A stretch of DNA of 64,000 nucleotides from Kribbella jiaozuonensis (GTDB lineage Bacteria > Actinomycetota > Actinomycetes > Propionibacteriales > Kribbellaceae): the NCBI RefSeq assembly GCF_005233875.1, contig NZ_SZPZ01000001.1, forward strand, positions 682,001 to 746,000, read 5' to 3'. A program made the position numbers and the translations under genes. Below, one piece after another: positions 1 to 9,181 of the stretch; position 1 is the first letter of the stretch, and every line of letters begins with the position of its first letter. The notes beneath the pieces are model-generated. The model was not told where the DNA came from. It worked only from the letters and a program-made list of their open reading frames with translations, and did no database searches.

Positions 1-527
1 CAGCTACGAGAGACGACCGCGCAGCACGCGCGGGGCCGAACCACGTTCACCACCCACCACGCTCGGCCCGACGAAGCAGGCCCACCAAGTAGTCGATGCG
101 AGCGGCAGCTCGCCTGGGCGAACCACCTCCACCACCCGTCACGTGCGACCTCGACGAAGCAGTCCCACCGAGTAGTCACTCCGGCGATGAGCCGGAAGAT
201 TCGGGGCGGCAGCCGGAGGGTGGATGGGAGCGTGCGGGGCGGGCGCGCTGAGGAGCGCAGCGACGAAGAAAGCGGCTGCGTAGTGCGCGTGGGACCGACC
301 ACCTCCACCACCCACCACGCTCGGGGCTGACGAAGCAGGCCCACCAAGTAGTCGCCGCGAGCGGCAGCTCGCAACCCCGGCGATGAGCCGGAAGGTTCGC
401 CGGCGGTAGCCGGAGGGTGGGTGGGAGCGGGCGAAGCAGGCGCGCTGAGGAGCGTAGCGACGAAGGAAGCGCCCGCGTAGCGCGCGTGGGGCAGACCACC
501 TTCACCACCCACCACGCGTGGGACGGA
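1..527. repeat. Intergenic region of tandem modular repeats
   Basis: No credible gene is visible in these 527 bases. Two modules alternate. Module 1 contains CCACCACCCACCACG followed by CGAAGCAGGCCCACCAAGTA; it lies at about 40-115, 121-177 (diverged) and 298-374, with a partial copy near 495-520. Module 2 lies at about 181-300 and 377-500. It begins with the hairpin-like CCGGCGATGAGCCGG and continues through GGGTGGGTGGGAGCG and GAGGAGCG(C/T)AGCGACGAA to GCGTAGCGCGCGTGG. Module 2 recurs near 37041 and, inverted, near 62781-62900, so it is a dispersed genomic element. It sits downstream of the YfhO-type gene. The short reading frame at 176-508 follows the repeat and is not a gene. Confidence 0.8.
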
Positions 528-3047
528 CTACGCGTCAGCTAGTCGCGTGCGGCGGCGTCGGCGTGCGGCGCCTAGGAGGACGATTCCGAGGGTGAGGAGG
601 GCGGCTGCTCCGCCGATTGCCAGGCCTCGACGGAAGCCCGGTGGGATGAAGGTGCAGTCGATGCGGTCCGCGCTGCCTGTCAGCGGTACGGCGACCAGGC
701 CGCCGTAATCGCGCGGTACCTGCGACTTCCCCCCGCCCACCGAGCACATCCACCCGTCGATCTTCGGTACGGCGACCACGGCGTACCCCGTGCTGCCAGG
801 ACGCAAAGTCGCATGCAACGCATGCCCGCCGGCCTCCACATCGCTGGCTCCGCTCTCGCGTAGCCGTCGGATTGCCTTGGCCAGGGCCTGGTGGTTGAGA
901 CAGCCGATCGCGCTGTGCGGTGGGATGCCCTGCGGGTCCTCGCCGAAGTTGAGTTCGATCAGCACCACCCCGGTCTTCGGGACGGACCCGAGCCCGATCA
1001 TCGCGCTGCTCGTATTGATCCCCGGCCGCCGCGTCGCGCTCAGTTCGTGCCACTGCCCGTCCGCCAGCCGAGCCCGTCCGCCGACCCGTGGCATGAACAG
1101 GTACGCCGACGTACCAGGTGTGCACGCCGCGACCAGCTTCACGTCGCCGGTCTCGAACCGTGTGCCCTTGTACTTCGGTACTTCGTACACCGTGCTCCCG
1201 AGCAGCCGCTCCTGGATCGCGTACGCGTTCGGGGCCTCGGTATCGGCCGGGACCGTTTCACCGAGCCGTCGCCGGACGGTGACGAGTGGCGGCGCATCGG
1301 ACCGGGTGATGTCCGGCTGGCCAGTCCCGACGAGCCGCATCCGCGCCCCGACCGCGAAGATCGCGTCGGTGACCGGGTTGTCGAGGGTGCGCGACGCGCG
1401 ACCGTACCCGGACCAGCCGAAACCGAGGCTGGTCAGCGTCTCGTTGGTCGACTGCGGCAACAGGCTGCTGTACAGGCCGGCGCCTTGCCCGCCGAGCAAC
1501 ATCGGGTCGTTCGGCGTGATCGACGTACCCGGCTCGGTCCGGTACGCCGGCCAACGGCCCGCCGCCCGAAGCGCGTCGTACCGCGCTGTCTGCTTGTCGT
1601 CCCACGCCGCGGCCGACGCGCCGAGCACCCGCCCGCGCCGCTCGTCGGTGACCACCGCGGACCAGGTCGTCTCGACGGCCACAACCGCAAGCAGTGCGGC
1701 GAATGCAGCCGCTACCGGCCACTTGACCCGCCGGGTGACAGTGAACCGCCGCAGCGTCCAAATGGTGCCGAACGCAACCAAAGTCGCGACTCCGGACATG
1801 ATCAGCGCGAACCGCCAGTGCCGGGTCAGCAGCGTGCTGCCGTCGGACAGTACGGCGATCAGCGCCAGCAACGCAGCCCCGCCGAGCAAGGCGATCGGGC
1901 CGGGCAGCTTGTGCGACACGGAGACCCACGCGATCACCACGATCACGCCGCAGAGCACGAACGCCTCGCGGTACTGGCTGCCGTTCGGGGTGTCGAACGC
2001 GTGCCAGAACTCCTGTGTAGGCGGCCACCTGAACGATAAGGCGATCAGGACGGTCGTAATAACCCAGACGATCTTGGTCAGCCATGGCACGAACTTGTTG
2101 AACGGCATCGTCAGCGCGAGCAGCAGCGCAACGGTTCCGACGTACAGGCTGGCCGTTCGCCCGACGCCCTCGGTCAGCGGCAGCAGGCGGGACAGGAAGA
2201 TGTCCAGCTGGGACGGGTTGAAGATCCCGGACGGGGACGGCGTTGCGGCGCGGTTCGCGGTGATGATCGGTAGCAGGATGGGCGCGACCAAGGCCATGCC
2301 GAGCACGAACGAGATGCCGTGCCGCAGGATCGCCCGCAGGCGCAGCGACCATTTGAGGTCGCTGGTGAGCACCCGGGCGAGCAGGTAGATCCCACCCGCG
2401 ATCGTTGCCATGTAGGCGGTGTAGAAGTTGGACAGCCAGAACAGGCCGACCACCAGCACACTGAGCAGCCGGTTGGTCCGGCGCAGTGACCACTCCGCGA
2501 CCATGAAGAACATCGGCAGTGCGATCAGGCCGTCCAGCCACATCGGCACGTACGATCCGTCGTCGAGCGCCCAGCCACAGACGCCGTACGAAACACCCAG
2601 CATTGCGGCAACCCAGCGGGGGCCTGGACGCATCTTCATCAGTAGGGCCGCCATCGCGGCCCCGGCCAGGCTCAGCTTCAGGGTGGTGATGACGTAGACG
2701 GCCAGGTCGATCTGATGGCGCGGGAACAACCCCACCAGCAGGGACAATGGGCTGCCGAGATCGACGCCGAAGTCGGCCAGGAAGCCCACCCCGAAGGCGC
2801 TCTGCCAGTTGAACAGCAGGTCACCCTGGGCCCGGCCGTGCAGGACGTCCCACAGGTGGGCGAAGAAGGGGATGTACTGCGTGCCAAGATCGTTGGTACT
2901 GCGCGACAGCGAACCGAAGGGATAGGTACCGCGGATGATGCCGGAGGTGGCGAACACCGCCGCCACGACGACGAAGGCGACGACGGCGGGCAGCAGCGCC
3001 GAACGTCGCCGCACTGCCCCTGGTGAATCGCCGTCCGCTGAGGCCAC
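528..3047 (-). CDS. YfhO-family polytopic membrane protein (putative GT-C glycosyltransferase)
   Basis: The product is an 839-residue membrane protein with an N-terminal TM segment, many further hydrophobic segments to about residue 460, a soluble extracytoplasmic part at about 480-800, and a last TM segment before an Arg-rich tail (RRRRRTRLADA). Length and layout fit the YfhO family. In Bacillus, YfhO works with the GT2 enzyme CsbB to move lipid-linked sugars onto lipoteichoic acid outside the cell. The divergent neighbour starts 33 bases away and is a CsbB/DPM1-like GT2, which supports the same lipid-linked donor logic. The actual acceptor here is unknown. The start is GTG at 3047, preceded by AGGGG about 8 bases upstream. 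Confidence 0.85.
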   Translation of the reverse strand: MASADGDSPGAVRRRSALLPAVVAFVVVAAVFATSGIIRGTYPFGSLSRSTNDLGTQYIPFFAHLWDVLHGRAQGDLLFNWQSAFGVGFLADFGVDLGSPLSLLVGLFPRHQIDLAVYVITTLKLSLAGAAMAALLMKMRPGPRWVAAMLGVSYGVCGWALDDGSYVPMWLDGLIALPMFFMVAEWSLRRTNRLLSVLVVGLFWLSNFYTAYMATIAGGIYLLARVLTSDLKWSLRLRAILRHGISFVLGMALVAPILLPIITANRAATPSPSGIFNPSQLDIFLSRLLPLTEGVGRTASLYVGTVALLLALTMPFNKFVPWLTKIVWVITTVLIALSFRWPPTQEFWHAFDTPNGSQYREAFVLCGVIVVIAWVSVSHKLPGPIALLGGAALLALIAVLSDGSTLLTRHWRFALIMSGVATLVAFGTIWTLRRFTVTRRVKWPVAAAFAALLAVVAVETTWSAVVTDERRGRVLGASAAAWDDKQTARYDALRAAGRWPAYRTEPGTSITPNDPMLLGGQGAGLYSSLLPQSTNETLTSLGFGWSGYGRASRTLDNPVTDAIFAVGARMRLVGTGQPDITRSDAPPLVTVRRRLGETVPADTEAPNAYAIQERLLGSTVYEVPKYKGTRFETGDVKLVAACTPGTSAYLFMPRVGGRARLADGQWHELSATRRPGINTSSAMIGLGSVPKTGVVLIELNFGEDPQGIPPHSAIGCLNHQALAKAIRRLRESGASDVEAGGHALHATLRPGSTGYAVVAVPKIDGWMCSVGGGKSQVPRDYGGLVAVPLTGSADRIDCTFIPPGFRRGLAIGGAAALLTLGIVLLGAARRRRRTRLADA

Positions 3048-3080
3048 CGACCGTTCCCCTGCCCTTCCTGGAAGTTGCGC

Positions 3081-4073
3081 ATGAGCCCGACAACGCGCCT
3101 GAGCCTAGTGGTGCCGTGTTACAACGAGGTCGAGGTGGTCAACCGGTTCCACGAGGCGCTCAGCCGCGAACTGAATGCCACCGGCCGTCCGTACGAGGTC
3201 GTGTACGTGGACGACGGCAGTAGTGATGGGACGCTCGAGGCGCTCGTAGGGTTGGCAGCCACCGACGACTCGGTCCGTTATCTGTCGTTCAGCCGCAATT
3301 TCGGCAAGGAAGCCGCGATGCTGGCCGGCCTGCGGTACGCCACCGGCGACGCGGTCGTGATCATGGACGCGGACCTGCAGCACCCGCCGGAACTGATCGG
3401 CCGGATGCTGACGGAGTACGAGCGTGGTTTCGACCAGGTCATCGCCCGGCGGAACCGCACCGGCGACCCGGCCACCCGGACGCTGTTCGCGCGGGCGTAC
3501 TACTGGTTGATCAACAAATGGGCCGATGTCGAGCTGATGGACGGCGTCGGCGACTTCCGGCTGCTGTCGCGGCGCGCGGTCGACGGGTTGCTCGAGCTGA
3601 ACGAGTACAACCGGTTCTCGAAAGGGCTGTTCGCCTGGATCGGGTTCGAGTCGATCCTGTTCGAGTACGACAACGTGAAGGCGGCGCCGGACCGCAAGAG
3701 CCGGTGGACGTTCCGGCGACTGCTGGAGTACGGGCTGGACGGGCTGCTGTCGTTCAACAACAAGCCGCTGCGGATGGCGATCTACGTCGGCCTGCTGCTG
3801 ACCGCGGTCGCTGCCGGGTACGCGATCTGGGTGCTCGTGGCAGCGCTCCTGCACGGCGTCGACATGCCGGGGTACGTCACGCTGATCGCGGCGATCACCG
3901 GGCTCGGCGGGCTGCAGATGGTGATGCTCGGCGTGATCGGCGAGTACATCGGCCGGATCTATTACGAGACCAAGAAACGCCCGCATTACCTGCTCAAGCA
4001 GACCAACATGAACCCGGTGGACCGGCTGAACGAACCTCCGGCCCCGGGCGGACGAACCACCCAGGGCCGGTAG
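3081..4073 (+). CDS. Family 2 glycosyltransferase, polyprenyl-phosphate sugar transferase type
   Basis: This is a 330-residue GT2 enzyme. It begins with the GT-A fold strand LSLVVPCYNE, then DDGSSDGT (nucleotide binding) and the metal-binding DADLQHPPE. Two TM helices lie near residues 235-285, followed by GEYIGRIYYETKKRPHY, as in DPM1, CsbB and GtrB-type enzymes that make polyprenyl-phosphate-linked sugars on the cytoplasmic membrane face. I place the start at ATG 3081 (MSPTTRLS), because the in-frame TTG at 3075 adds only two residues and GGAAG sits in front. It is divergent from the YfhO-type gene with almost no intergenic space. The sugar cannot be read from the sequence. No GtrA-type flippase is adjacent. 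Confidence 0.9.
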   Translation: MSPTTRLSLVVPCYNEVEVVNRFHEALSRELNATGRPYEVVYVDDGSSDGTLEALVGLAATDDSVRYLSFSRNFGKEAAMLAGLRYATGDAVVIMDADLQHPPELIGRMLTEYERGFDQVIARRNRTGDPATRTLFARAYYWLINKWADVELMDGVGDFRLLSRRAVDGLLELNEYNRFSKGLFAWIGFESILFEYDNVKAAPDRKSRWTFRRLLEYGLDGLLSFNNKPLRMAIYVGLLLTAVAAGYAIWVLVAALLHGVDMPGYVTLIAAITGLGGLQMVMLGVIGEYIGRIYYETKKRPHYLLKQTNMNPVDRLNEPPAPGGRTTQGR

Positions 4074-4092
4074 GCACAACTACTGCTGCCGA

Positions 4093-5172
4093 TCAGGCGG
4101 TCAGCCGCTCGTCGGTGGAGGTCGAGAACAGGTGCAGCTTGTCCGGCACCGCCGCCAGGCGGACCGTGGAGCCCTTCTCGACCGACATCCGGGCGTCGAT
4201 CCGGGCGACGATCTGCTGGTGGTCATCGGAGTGCTCGGCGGTGCCGTACAGGTAGGCGTCCGCGCCGAGCTCCTCGACCACGGCGACCTTCACCGGCAGA
4301 CCCTCGTCGGCGACCTTGAAGGCCTCCGGGCGAACGCCCACGGTCAGGGTCTTGTCGCTACCGGCCTTGGCCAGCACCGAGCGGTCGATCGGAATCGTGT
4401 AGTCGCCCAGCTTGGCGCCACCGTCGGTGATGTCCGCGGTCAGCAGGTTCATCGCCGGCGAGCCGATGAAGCCCGCGACGAACTTGTTCTTCGGGTTGTC
4501 GTACAGGTTCAGCGGGGTGTCGACCTGCTGGAGCAGACCGTCCTTGAGGACGGCCACCCGGTCGCCCATCGTCATGGCCTCGACCTGGTCGTGCGTGACG
4601 TACACGGTCGTGACACCGAGACGCTGCTGCAGTTCGGCGATCTGCGTACGGGTCTGCACCCGCAGCTTGGCGTCGAGGTTCGACAGCGGCTCGTCCATCA
4701 GGAAGACCTGCGGGTTACGCACGATGGCGCGACCCATGGCGACACGCTGACGCTGACCACCGGAGAGGGCCTTCGGCTTGCGCTCCAGGTACTCCTCCAG
4801 GCCGAGCAGCTTGGCGGCCTCCATCACGCGCTTGGCGCGGTCCTCCTTGGACACGCCCTGCATCTTCAGCGCGAAGCCCATGTTGTCGGCGACCGACATG
4901 TGCGGGTACAGCGCGTAGTTCTGGAACACCATCGCGATGTCCCGCTCCTTCGGCGGACGGTGCGTGACGTCGCGGTCGCCGATGTAGATCGAACCCTCGT
5001 TGACCTCTTCGAGGCCGGCGAGCATCCGGAGCGAGGTGGACTTACCACAACCCGACGGGCCGACGAGCACCATGAACTCGCCGTCCTCGATCTCGAGGTT
5101 GAGCTTGTCGACAGCAGGAGTGTCGGAACCGGGGTAGATCCGGGTCGCCGACTTGAACGAAACAGTAGCCAT
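4093..5172 (-). CDS. msiK: Sugar ABC transporter ATP-binding protein, MsiK/UgpC type
   Basis: The 359-residue ATPase has every ABC motif: Walker A GPSGCGKST, Q-loop FQNYALYPHM, signature LSGGQRQRVAMGRA, Walker B VFLMDEPLSNLDA and switch His in THDQ. A C-terminal TOBE/MalK-type regulatory domain covers about residues 240-350. No permease or binding-protein gene is next to it. This is typical of actinobacterial MsiK, a shared ATPase that energises several sugar importers such as those for maltose and cellobiose. The ATG at 5172 is preceded by GAAGGGAAG. The divergent LacI gene and its operator-like repeats lie about 165 bases upstream. The gene ends 19 bases from the GT2 stop. Confidence 0.93.
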   Translation of the reverse strand: MATVSFKSATRIYPGSDTPAVDKLNLEIEDGEFMVLVGPSGCGKSTSLRMLAGLEEVNEGSIYIGDRDVTHRPPKERDIAMVFQNYALYPHMSVADNMGFALKMQGVSKEDRAKRVMEAAKLLGLEEYLERKPKALSGGQRQRVAMGRAIVRNPQVFLMDEPLSNLDAKLRVQTRTQIAELQQRLGVTTVYVTHDQVEAMTMGDRVAVLKDGLLQQVDTPLNLYDNPKNKFVAGFIGSPAMNLLTADITDGGAKLGDYTIPIDRSVLAKAGSDKTLTVGVRPEAFKVADEGLPVKVAVVEELGADAYLYGTAEHSDDHQQIVARIDARMSVEKGSTVRLAAVPDKLHLFSTSTDERLTA

Positions 5173-5335
5173 GACGATTTCTTCCCTTCACCGGCAGGAA
5201 CGTGCCGGACGATCCGAGTAAAGGCACCCCCGAGGCGGGGGAGTCCGCCTATCCTCGCCTGGCCCGCTCGTCCTGACAAGGTATGCGGCGTGTGACGTGT
5301 CCGTTCTGTTCACGTAGTGGACACCCATGCGCAGT

Positions 5336-5361
5336 CTGCAAGTTCTTGCAGGATCTTGCTG
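5336..5361. promoter_or_regulatory. MalR/LacI-type operator with CTTGCAG heptamers
   Basis: Bases 5336-5351 form a perfect inverted repeat, CTGCAAG-TT-CTTGCAG. It is followed after GAT by a direct copy CTTGCTG ending at 5361. Repeated CTTGCAG heptamers are known from alpha-amylase and maltose promoters in Streptomyces that are controlled by the LacI-family protein MalR/Reg1. The site lies just before the LacI gene and between it and msiK, so autoregulation, and possibly msiK control, is inferred. Confidence 0.65.
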
Positions 5362-5382
5362 AAAAGTCAGGTTCGGGCTGGG

Positions 5383-5398
5383 TACAGTGCCGGGCGTG
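5383..5398 (+). promoter_or_regulatory. -10 element of leaderless LacI-family gene
   Basis: TACAGT (5383-5388) is followed by 7 bases and then GTG at 5396. A weak -35, CTGAAA, lies 18 bases upstream (5359-5364) and overlaps the operator. No ribosome-binding site precedes the GTG, so translation probably starts at the mRNA 5' end. Confidence 0.5.
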
Positions 5399-6424
5399 AG
5401 TAGCAGAGCGCGGCTGGCGGATATCGCGGCCAAGGCGGGGGTCAGTGAGGCGACGGTCTCGCGGGTACTGAACGGCAAGCCCGGGGTGGCGGACGAGACC
5501 AAACAGTCGGTCCTGACTGCCCTCGACGTCCTCGGGTTCGAACGGCCGACCCGGTTGCGGCGGCGGTCGGCGGGCCTGATCGGGCTCGTCATGCCCGAGC
5601 TGATCAACCCGATCTTCCCGGCGTTCGCCCAGGTGATCGAGTCGGCGCTGTCGCAGCGCGGCTTCACCCCGGTCCTCTGCACACAGTCACCCTCCGGAGC
5701 CACGGAGGAGGAGTACGTCGAGATGCTGCTCGAGCGCGGCGTCTCCGGAATCATCTTCGTCTCCGGCCTGCACGCCGACACCGGCGCGGACCACGCCCGG
5801 TACCAGGCGCTGGTCGATCGCCGACTGCCCGTGGTGTTCGTGAACGGGTGGCTGCCGTCGGTCGAGGCGCCGTTCGTGTCCTCGGACGAGTACGCCGCGA
5901 TGGAGCTCGCGGTCGCGCATCTCGTTGCCCTCGGCCACCGCCGGATCGGGTTCGCGTCCGGGCCGGAGCGGTTCATCGTCGTACAGCGGAAACTCGCCGG
6001 GTACCGGACCTCGATGAAGGCGCAGCTCGGGGTGTCGGACGAGGACATCGATCCGATGGTCGCGCTGAGCATGTTCGGCGTCGAAGGCGGCGAGGCAGCC
6101 GGCCGGCAGCTGCTCGACGCCGGCGTCACTGCGGTCGTCTGCGGCTCCGACATGATGGCGCTCGGCGTCATCCGAGCCGCCCGCCAACGCGGCCTCGCCG
6201 TACCAGGCGACATCTCGGTCGTCGGCTACGACGACGCCCCGATGATGGAATTCACCGACCCCCCGATGACCACCATCCGCCAACCGGTCCAGGCGATGGG
6301 CCTCGCGGCCGTGCAGTCGCTACTGGAAGAGGTCCGCGGCCACGCCACGCCCCACACCGAGTTCCTGTTCCGCCCCGAACTGGTAGTCCGGGGCTCGACA
6401 GGTCCGGTCAGAAGGGATATCTGA
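5396..6424 (+). CDS. LacI-family transcriptional regulator, probable MalR-like sugar repressor
   Basis: About 342 residues. The N-terminal LacI helix-turn-helix reads RLADIAAKAGVSEATVSRVL, with the hinge helix around residues 45-60. A periplasmic-binding-protein-like effector domain follows (GLIGLVMPELINPIFP, then GYDDAPMMEF near the end). An in-frame GTG at 5387 would add three residues. I prefer 5396 because it stands seven bases after a TACAGT -10 and needs no Shine-Dalgarno. The CTTGCAG operator in front and the divergent sugar ATPase suggest control of oligosaccharide uptake. The 3' end overlaps the convergent sialidase gene by 17 bases. Confidence 0.9.
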   Translation: MSSRARLADIAAKAGVSEATVSRVLNGKPGVADETKQSVLTALDVLGFERPTRLRRRSAGLIGLVMPELINPIFPAFAQVIESALSQRGFTPVLCTQSPSGATEEEYVEMLLERGVSGIIFVSGLHADTGADHARYQALVDRRLPVVFVNGWLPSVEAPFVSSDEYAAMELAVAHLVALGHRRIGFASGPERFIVVQRKLAGYRTSMKAQLGVSDEDIDPMVALSMFGVEGGEAAGRQLLDAGVTAVVCGSDMMALGVIRAARQRGLAVPGDISVVGYDDAPMMEFTDPPMTTIRQPVQAMGLAAVQSLLEEVRGHATPHTEFLFRPELVVRGSTGPVRRDI

Positions 6425-8192
6425 GCCGCAGCCCAGGCGGGGTGGTGGAGTTGGTCGTGTAGATCGACGTGATCTCGGCCGGCGTCAGCGCGCGGTTGTA
6501 CAGACGGAAGTCGTCGAGCGCGCCGCGGAGATGCTGTGCGGCGTCGAGGCGCTGGCCGAGGTGGATCTGGAACGGTCGCTTCGGACTGACCGAGCCGATG
6601 GCGCCGGTGACGGTCGCGGCCGCCGTACCGTCGACGTACAGGGTGAACGTGTTGCCCTGGCGGGACAGCGCGAAGTGGTGCCAGGCCTGGTCGTTGTAGG
6701 ACTTGGTGGTGGCGAGCGTGACGGCGGTCCCGCCGCTCTCGGCAAGGGCGCGGAGGCGGTTGCTTGCCGGCTCGGCGCGGAGCCAGAGCTGCGAGAAACC
6801 ATCGCCCTGGTTGTAGGCCCACAGCAGTGGCTGGTCGGCGGTGCTGGCGCCGTACTTGAACCATCCGGTCCAGGTGAAGTCGCCGCTGCTGACCGCGAGC
6901 TTCTCCGCGAACGGCAGCTGGACGTAGTCGTCGGTGCCGTCGAGCGAGATCGCCGTACCGAACTTGCCCGCGACCGAGACCGGGCCGCGGAGGTAGCCGG
7001 TCAGATTGTTGCCGGAGGCATCAGGTGTGGTGGGTACGCCGGAGGTGTTGCCGTCGGGCAGACCGATATCGGTCTCGGTGAACGTGGTGAACCAGATGTA
7101 CCCGGTCGACCAGTTGACCGCTCGTTCGTAGACAAGTGCCACGGTGTTGTCGTTGAGCTGGGTCATGTCCGTGTAGGCACACATACCGCCGTAGATCACG
7201 GTGCCGCCGCCGGGATCGACCCACTCCGTGCCGCCCTTGAACGTCGACCGAATCGTCAGGTTCTCGCGGGTGTCGCCCAATCGGGTCGGGGATGCGAGTA
7301 GGACGCGGTTGTAGCGATCGCCTTGGTCGGTGGCCCGCAGTTCCAGCGTCGACGCCTGCACTGTCGGTACGGCGAGGCTCTGCTCGGCCGCGTCGGCGTG
7401 GAACCCGGTGGAGAACGTCTCGCCGGCGTCGCTCGAGATCGCCGAGGCGACCGTCGACGGGTTGGTCCCGCCTTCGTCGCGGGCGAACGCGAAGATCGAG
7501 CCGTCGGGTCGCTCGAACGTCGACAACTCCTGGACGCGGAGCGCTGGGTCGGCGGAGTCGTCGTGGGCGCCGAGGTGCCAGGTCACGCCGCTGTCGTCGC
7601 TGTAGAGGAGCGCGCCGCCTTTACGGTCACCAGCCGTCGTCGCGTAGTGAGCGCCGACGACGAGCCGATCCGGGTGCGGCCCGCGCCGCAACTGGATGCC
7701 ATGGGATGGTCCGGTGGCGTAGCTGCTCCACTCCGGCAGTTTCACGCTGGTGGTGATCTCCACGGGCTGTGTCCACGTCGCCCAGTTGTCGTCGCTGTAC
7801 TGCGCCCACACGGTGTTGTAGTCCCGCGTCGTCAGCAGCGCGATCCGGCCCGTCTTGGCGTCCACGACCGGTGTGGGGTTGTGGGCCGTCGAGCTGACAC
7901 CTTCATGGACCGCCTGTGGTGCACTCCAGTTCGCACCGCCGTCGGTCGACCGCACCATCACCACGTCGTGTTCGCCGACATCCCCGCACGTCGGCTTCCG
8001 CCCCTCGGCGAACAGCACCAAGGTCCCGTCGTTGCCCCGGACCAGCGCGGGGATCCGAAAACATTTGTACGGCCCGGTGTTCGGCGACAGGATCGCCTTC
8101 CCCTCGAGACCCACGCCGTACGCCGGACCTGTCAGACAGGCCGTCACCAGCACAAGTAGCGCAAGTACCACCCTCCCGGCTCTCATACCCAC
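6408..8192 (-). CDS. Secreted exo-alpha-sialidase (GH33) with C-terminal LamG-type domain
   Basis: This 594-residue enzyme hydrolyses terminal sialic acids. It has an N-terminal signal peptide, the FRIPAL motif (residues 45-50, with the substrate-binding Arg) and Asp boxes such as RSTDGGANW, YSDDSGVTW and SSDAGETF spread over the beta-propeller. From about residue 395 a concanavalin-A/LamG-like domain (LDGTDDYVQLP, FTWTGWFKYG, LYVDGTAAATV) probably binds glycans. The signal region ends in VTAC, which fits a lipobox, so membrane anchoring is possible. The start is GTG 8192 or ATG 8186. The last 17 bases overlap the LacI gene on the other strand. Whether the organism uses the released sialic acid cannot be seen here. 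Confidence 0.88.
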   Translation of the reverse strand: MGMRAGRVVLALLVLVTACLTGPAYGVGLEGKAILSPNTGPYKCFRIPALVRGNDGTLVLFAEGRKPTCGDVGEHDVVMVRSTDGGANWSAPQAVHEGVSSTAHNPTPVVDAKTGRIALLTTRDYNTVWAQYSDDNWATWTQPVEITTSVKLPEWSSYATGPSHGIQLRRGPHPDRLVVGAHYATTAGDRKGGALLYSDDSGVTWHLGAHDDSADPALRVQELSTFERPDGSIFAFARDEGGTNPSTVASAISSDAGETFSTGFHADAAEQSLAVPTVQASTLELRATDQGDRYNRVLLASPTRLGDTRENLTIRSTFKGGTEWVDPGGGTVIYGGMCAYTDMTQLNDNTVALVYERAVNWSTGYIWFTTFTETDIGLPDGNTSGVPTTPDASGNNLTGYLRGPVSVAGKFGTAISLDGTDDYVQLPFAEKLAVSSGDFTWTGWFKYGASTADQPLLWAYNQGDGFSQLWLRAEPASNRLRALAESGGTAVTLATTKSYNDQAWHHFALSRQGNTFTLYVDGTAAATVTGAIGSVSPKRPFQIHLGQRLDAAQHLRGALDDFRLYNRALTPAEITSIYTTNSTTPPGLRLRYPF

Positions 8193-8267
8193 CAGTCTTC
8201 GGGAGAACGTGCAGGTCAGGCGGGCTCTGGCGGCGTGTCGTAGTACGTCCTATGTCATTCAAGAAAG

Positions 8268-8313
8268 CTCCGGCCCGGTAACCGTCCCCTGCCGGGCGGC
8301 TTCCGGGCCGGAG
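8268..8313 (-). terminator. Long hairpin terminator of the snapalysin gene
   Basis: CTCCGGCCCGG (8268-8278) and CCGGGCCGGAG (8303-8313) are perfect 11-base inverted arms around a 24-base loop, ten bases past the snapalysin stop. On the minus strand the hairpin is followed by CTTTCTTG, a short T-rich tract, which fits intrinsic termination. Confidence 0.7.
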
Positions 8314-8322
8314 GTGCGTGGG

Positions 8323-9018
8323 TTACTTGGAGATGTGGAAGGCGGCCTTGCCTGCTGCGTTGGCGAAGCCGTTGGCCCAGAGGGCGTTGACCTTGGAGCG
8401 TTCGGTGGCGTCCGGGTACGGGTTGGTGCAGGACGGGCCGGGGCCGCCGCCGGACATCAGTTCGGAGCACGGGCCGGAGTAGTGGTCGGGCAGGCCGAGC
8501 ACGTGGCCGGTCTCGTGGGCGGTGATCCGGGTGGAGTCGTACTCCTGGGCCTGGGCGTAGTCGATGAAGACGTAGCCGCTGCCGTGGCCGTCGGTGGACG
8601 CGTACGAACCACGCGGGTCGTTGCCCTCGGTGTAGTAGAAGTCGTAGTTGCTGCCCTCGACGAGCTTCACGTTGCTGACGCTCGAGTTCCAGATCGACGA
8701 GCTGGACGCGATCTGGGACGCGAAGGTCGGCGCGTCGACGGCGTACGTGACCGTGACCGCGGTGACCTTCTGGCCGGACTTGGCCTGCTTGGCCATCTTG
8801 GCGCGGGCGGACTTCATCACGGCGTCGTAGAACGCCTTGGTGGCGGCTTCGTCCTGCGGCGAGCCGACGTACGCCGCGCGGGTGGCGGCGGTGGAGACGT
8901 GCGAGCTGTGCGAATCAAGGGCCGGCGCGGCAGTCGAGGGGGACGCTGCGAGCGCGGGCACGGCCAGCGCGGCGGCGGCAAGCCCCGCGAGACTGGTCAG
9001 GATACGGCGATGCGACAT
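8323..9018 (-). CDS. snpA: Snapalysin-family secreted zinc metalloprotease (M7)
   Basis: The 231-residue preproprotein starts at ATG 9018, preceded by GGAGTGAGG; upstream in-frame ATGs are not needed. A signal peptide ends near PALA (residue 24), a propeptide-like stretch runs to about residue 85, and the catalytic domain follows. The zinc motif [11 protein letters not shown] (168-178) gives His168, His172 and Asp178 as ligands and Glu169 as catalytic base, the HExxHxxGxxD form typical of M7 snapalysin. Cysteines at GPCSE and PSCTN can form the usual disulfide. Streptomyces snpA genes often sit beside a LysR activator, but none is seen here. A strong hairpin follows the stop. Confidence 0.9.
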   Translation of the reverse strand: MSHRRILTSLAGLAAAALAVPALAASPSTAAPALDSHSSHVSTAATRAAYVGSPQDEAATKAFYDAVMKSARAKMAKQAKSGQKVTAVTVTYAVDAPTFASQIASSSSIWNSSVSNVKLVEGSNYDFYYTEGNDPRGSYASTDGHGSGYVFIDYAQAQEYDSTRITAHETGHVLGLPDHYSGPCSELMSGGGPGPSCTNPYPDATERSKVNALWANGFANAAGKAAFHISK

Positions 9019-9181
9019 GGAGGGCCTCACTCCGAATCGGTGGCGGATAGCGACGGGCGGATTACCGATCGCCACCATCGGATGCTCCCAAGCGCCTCGG
9101 ATTTCCGCATCACATCGCGGAAAACCCACGGGTTAACCCGCGAATCACGGCCGCCGTTCTATGTCGGACATAGCTCCCGGC

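Noticed and set aside
1..527. CRISPR array
   Set aside because: Repeats are long, imperfect and modular with no regular spacers, and no cas gene is present.
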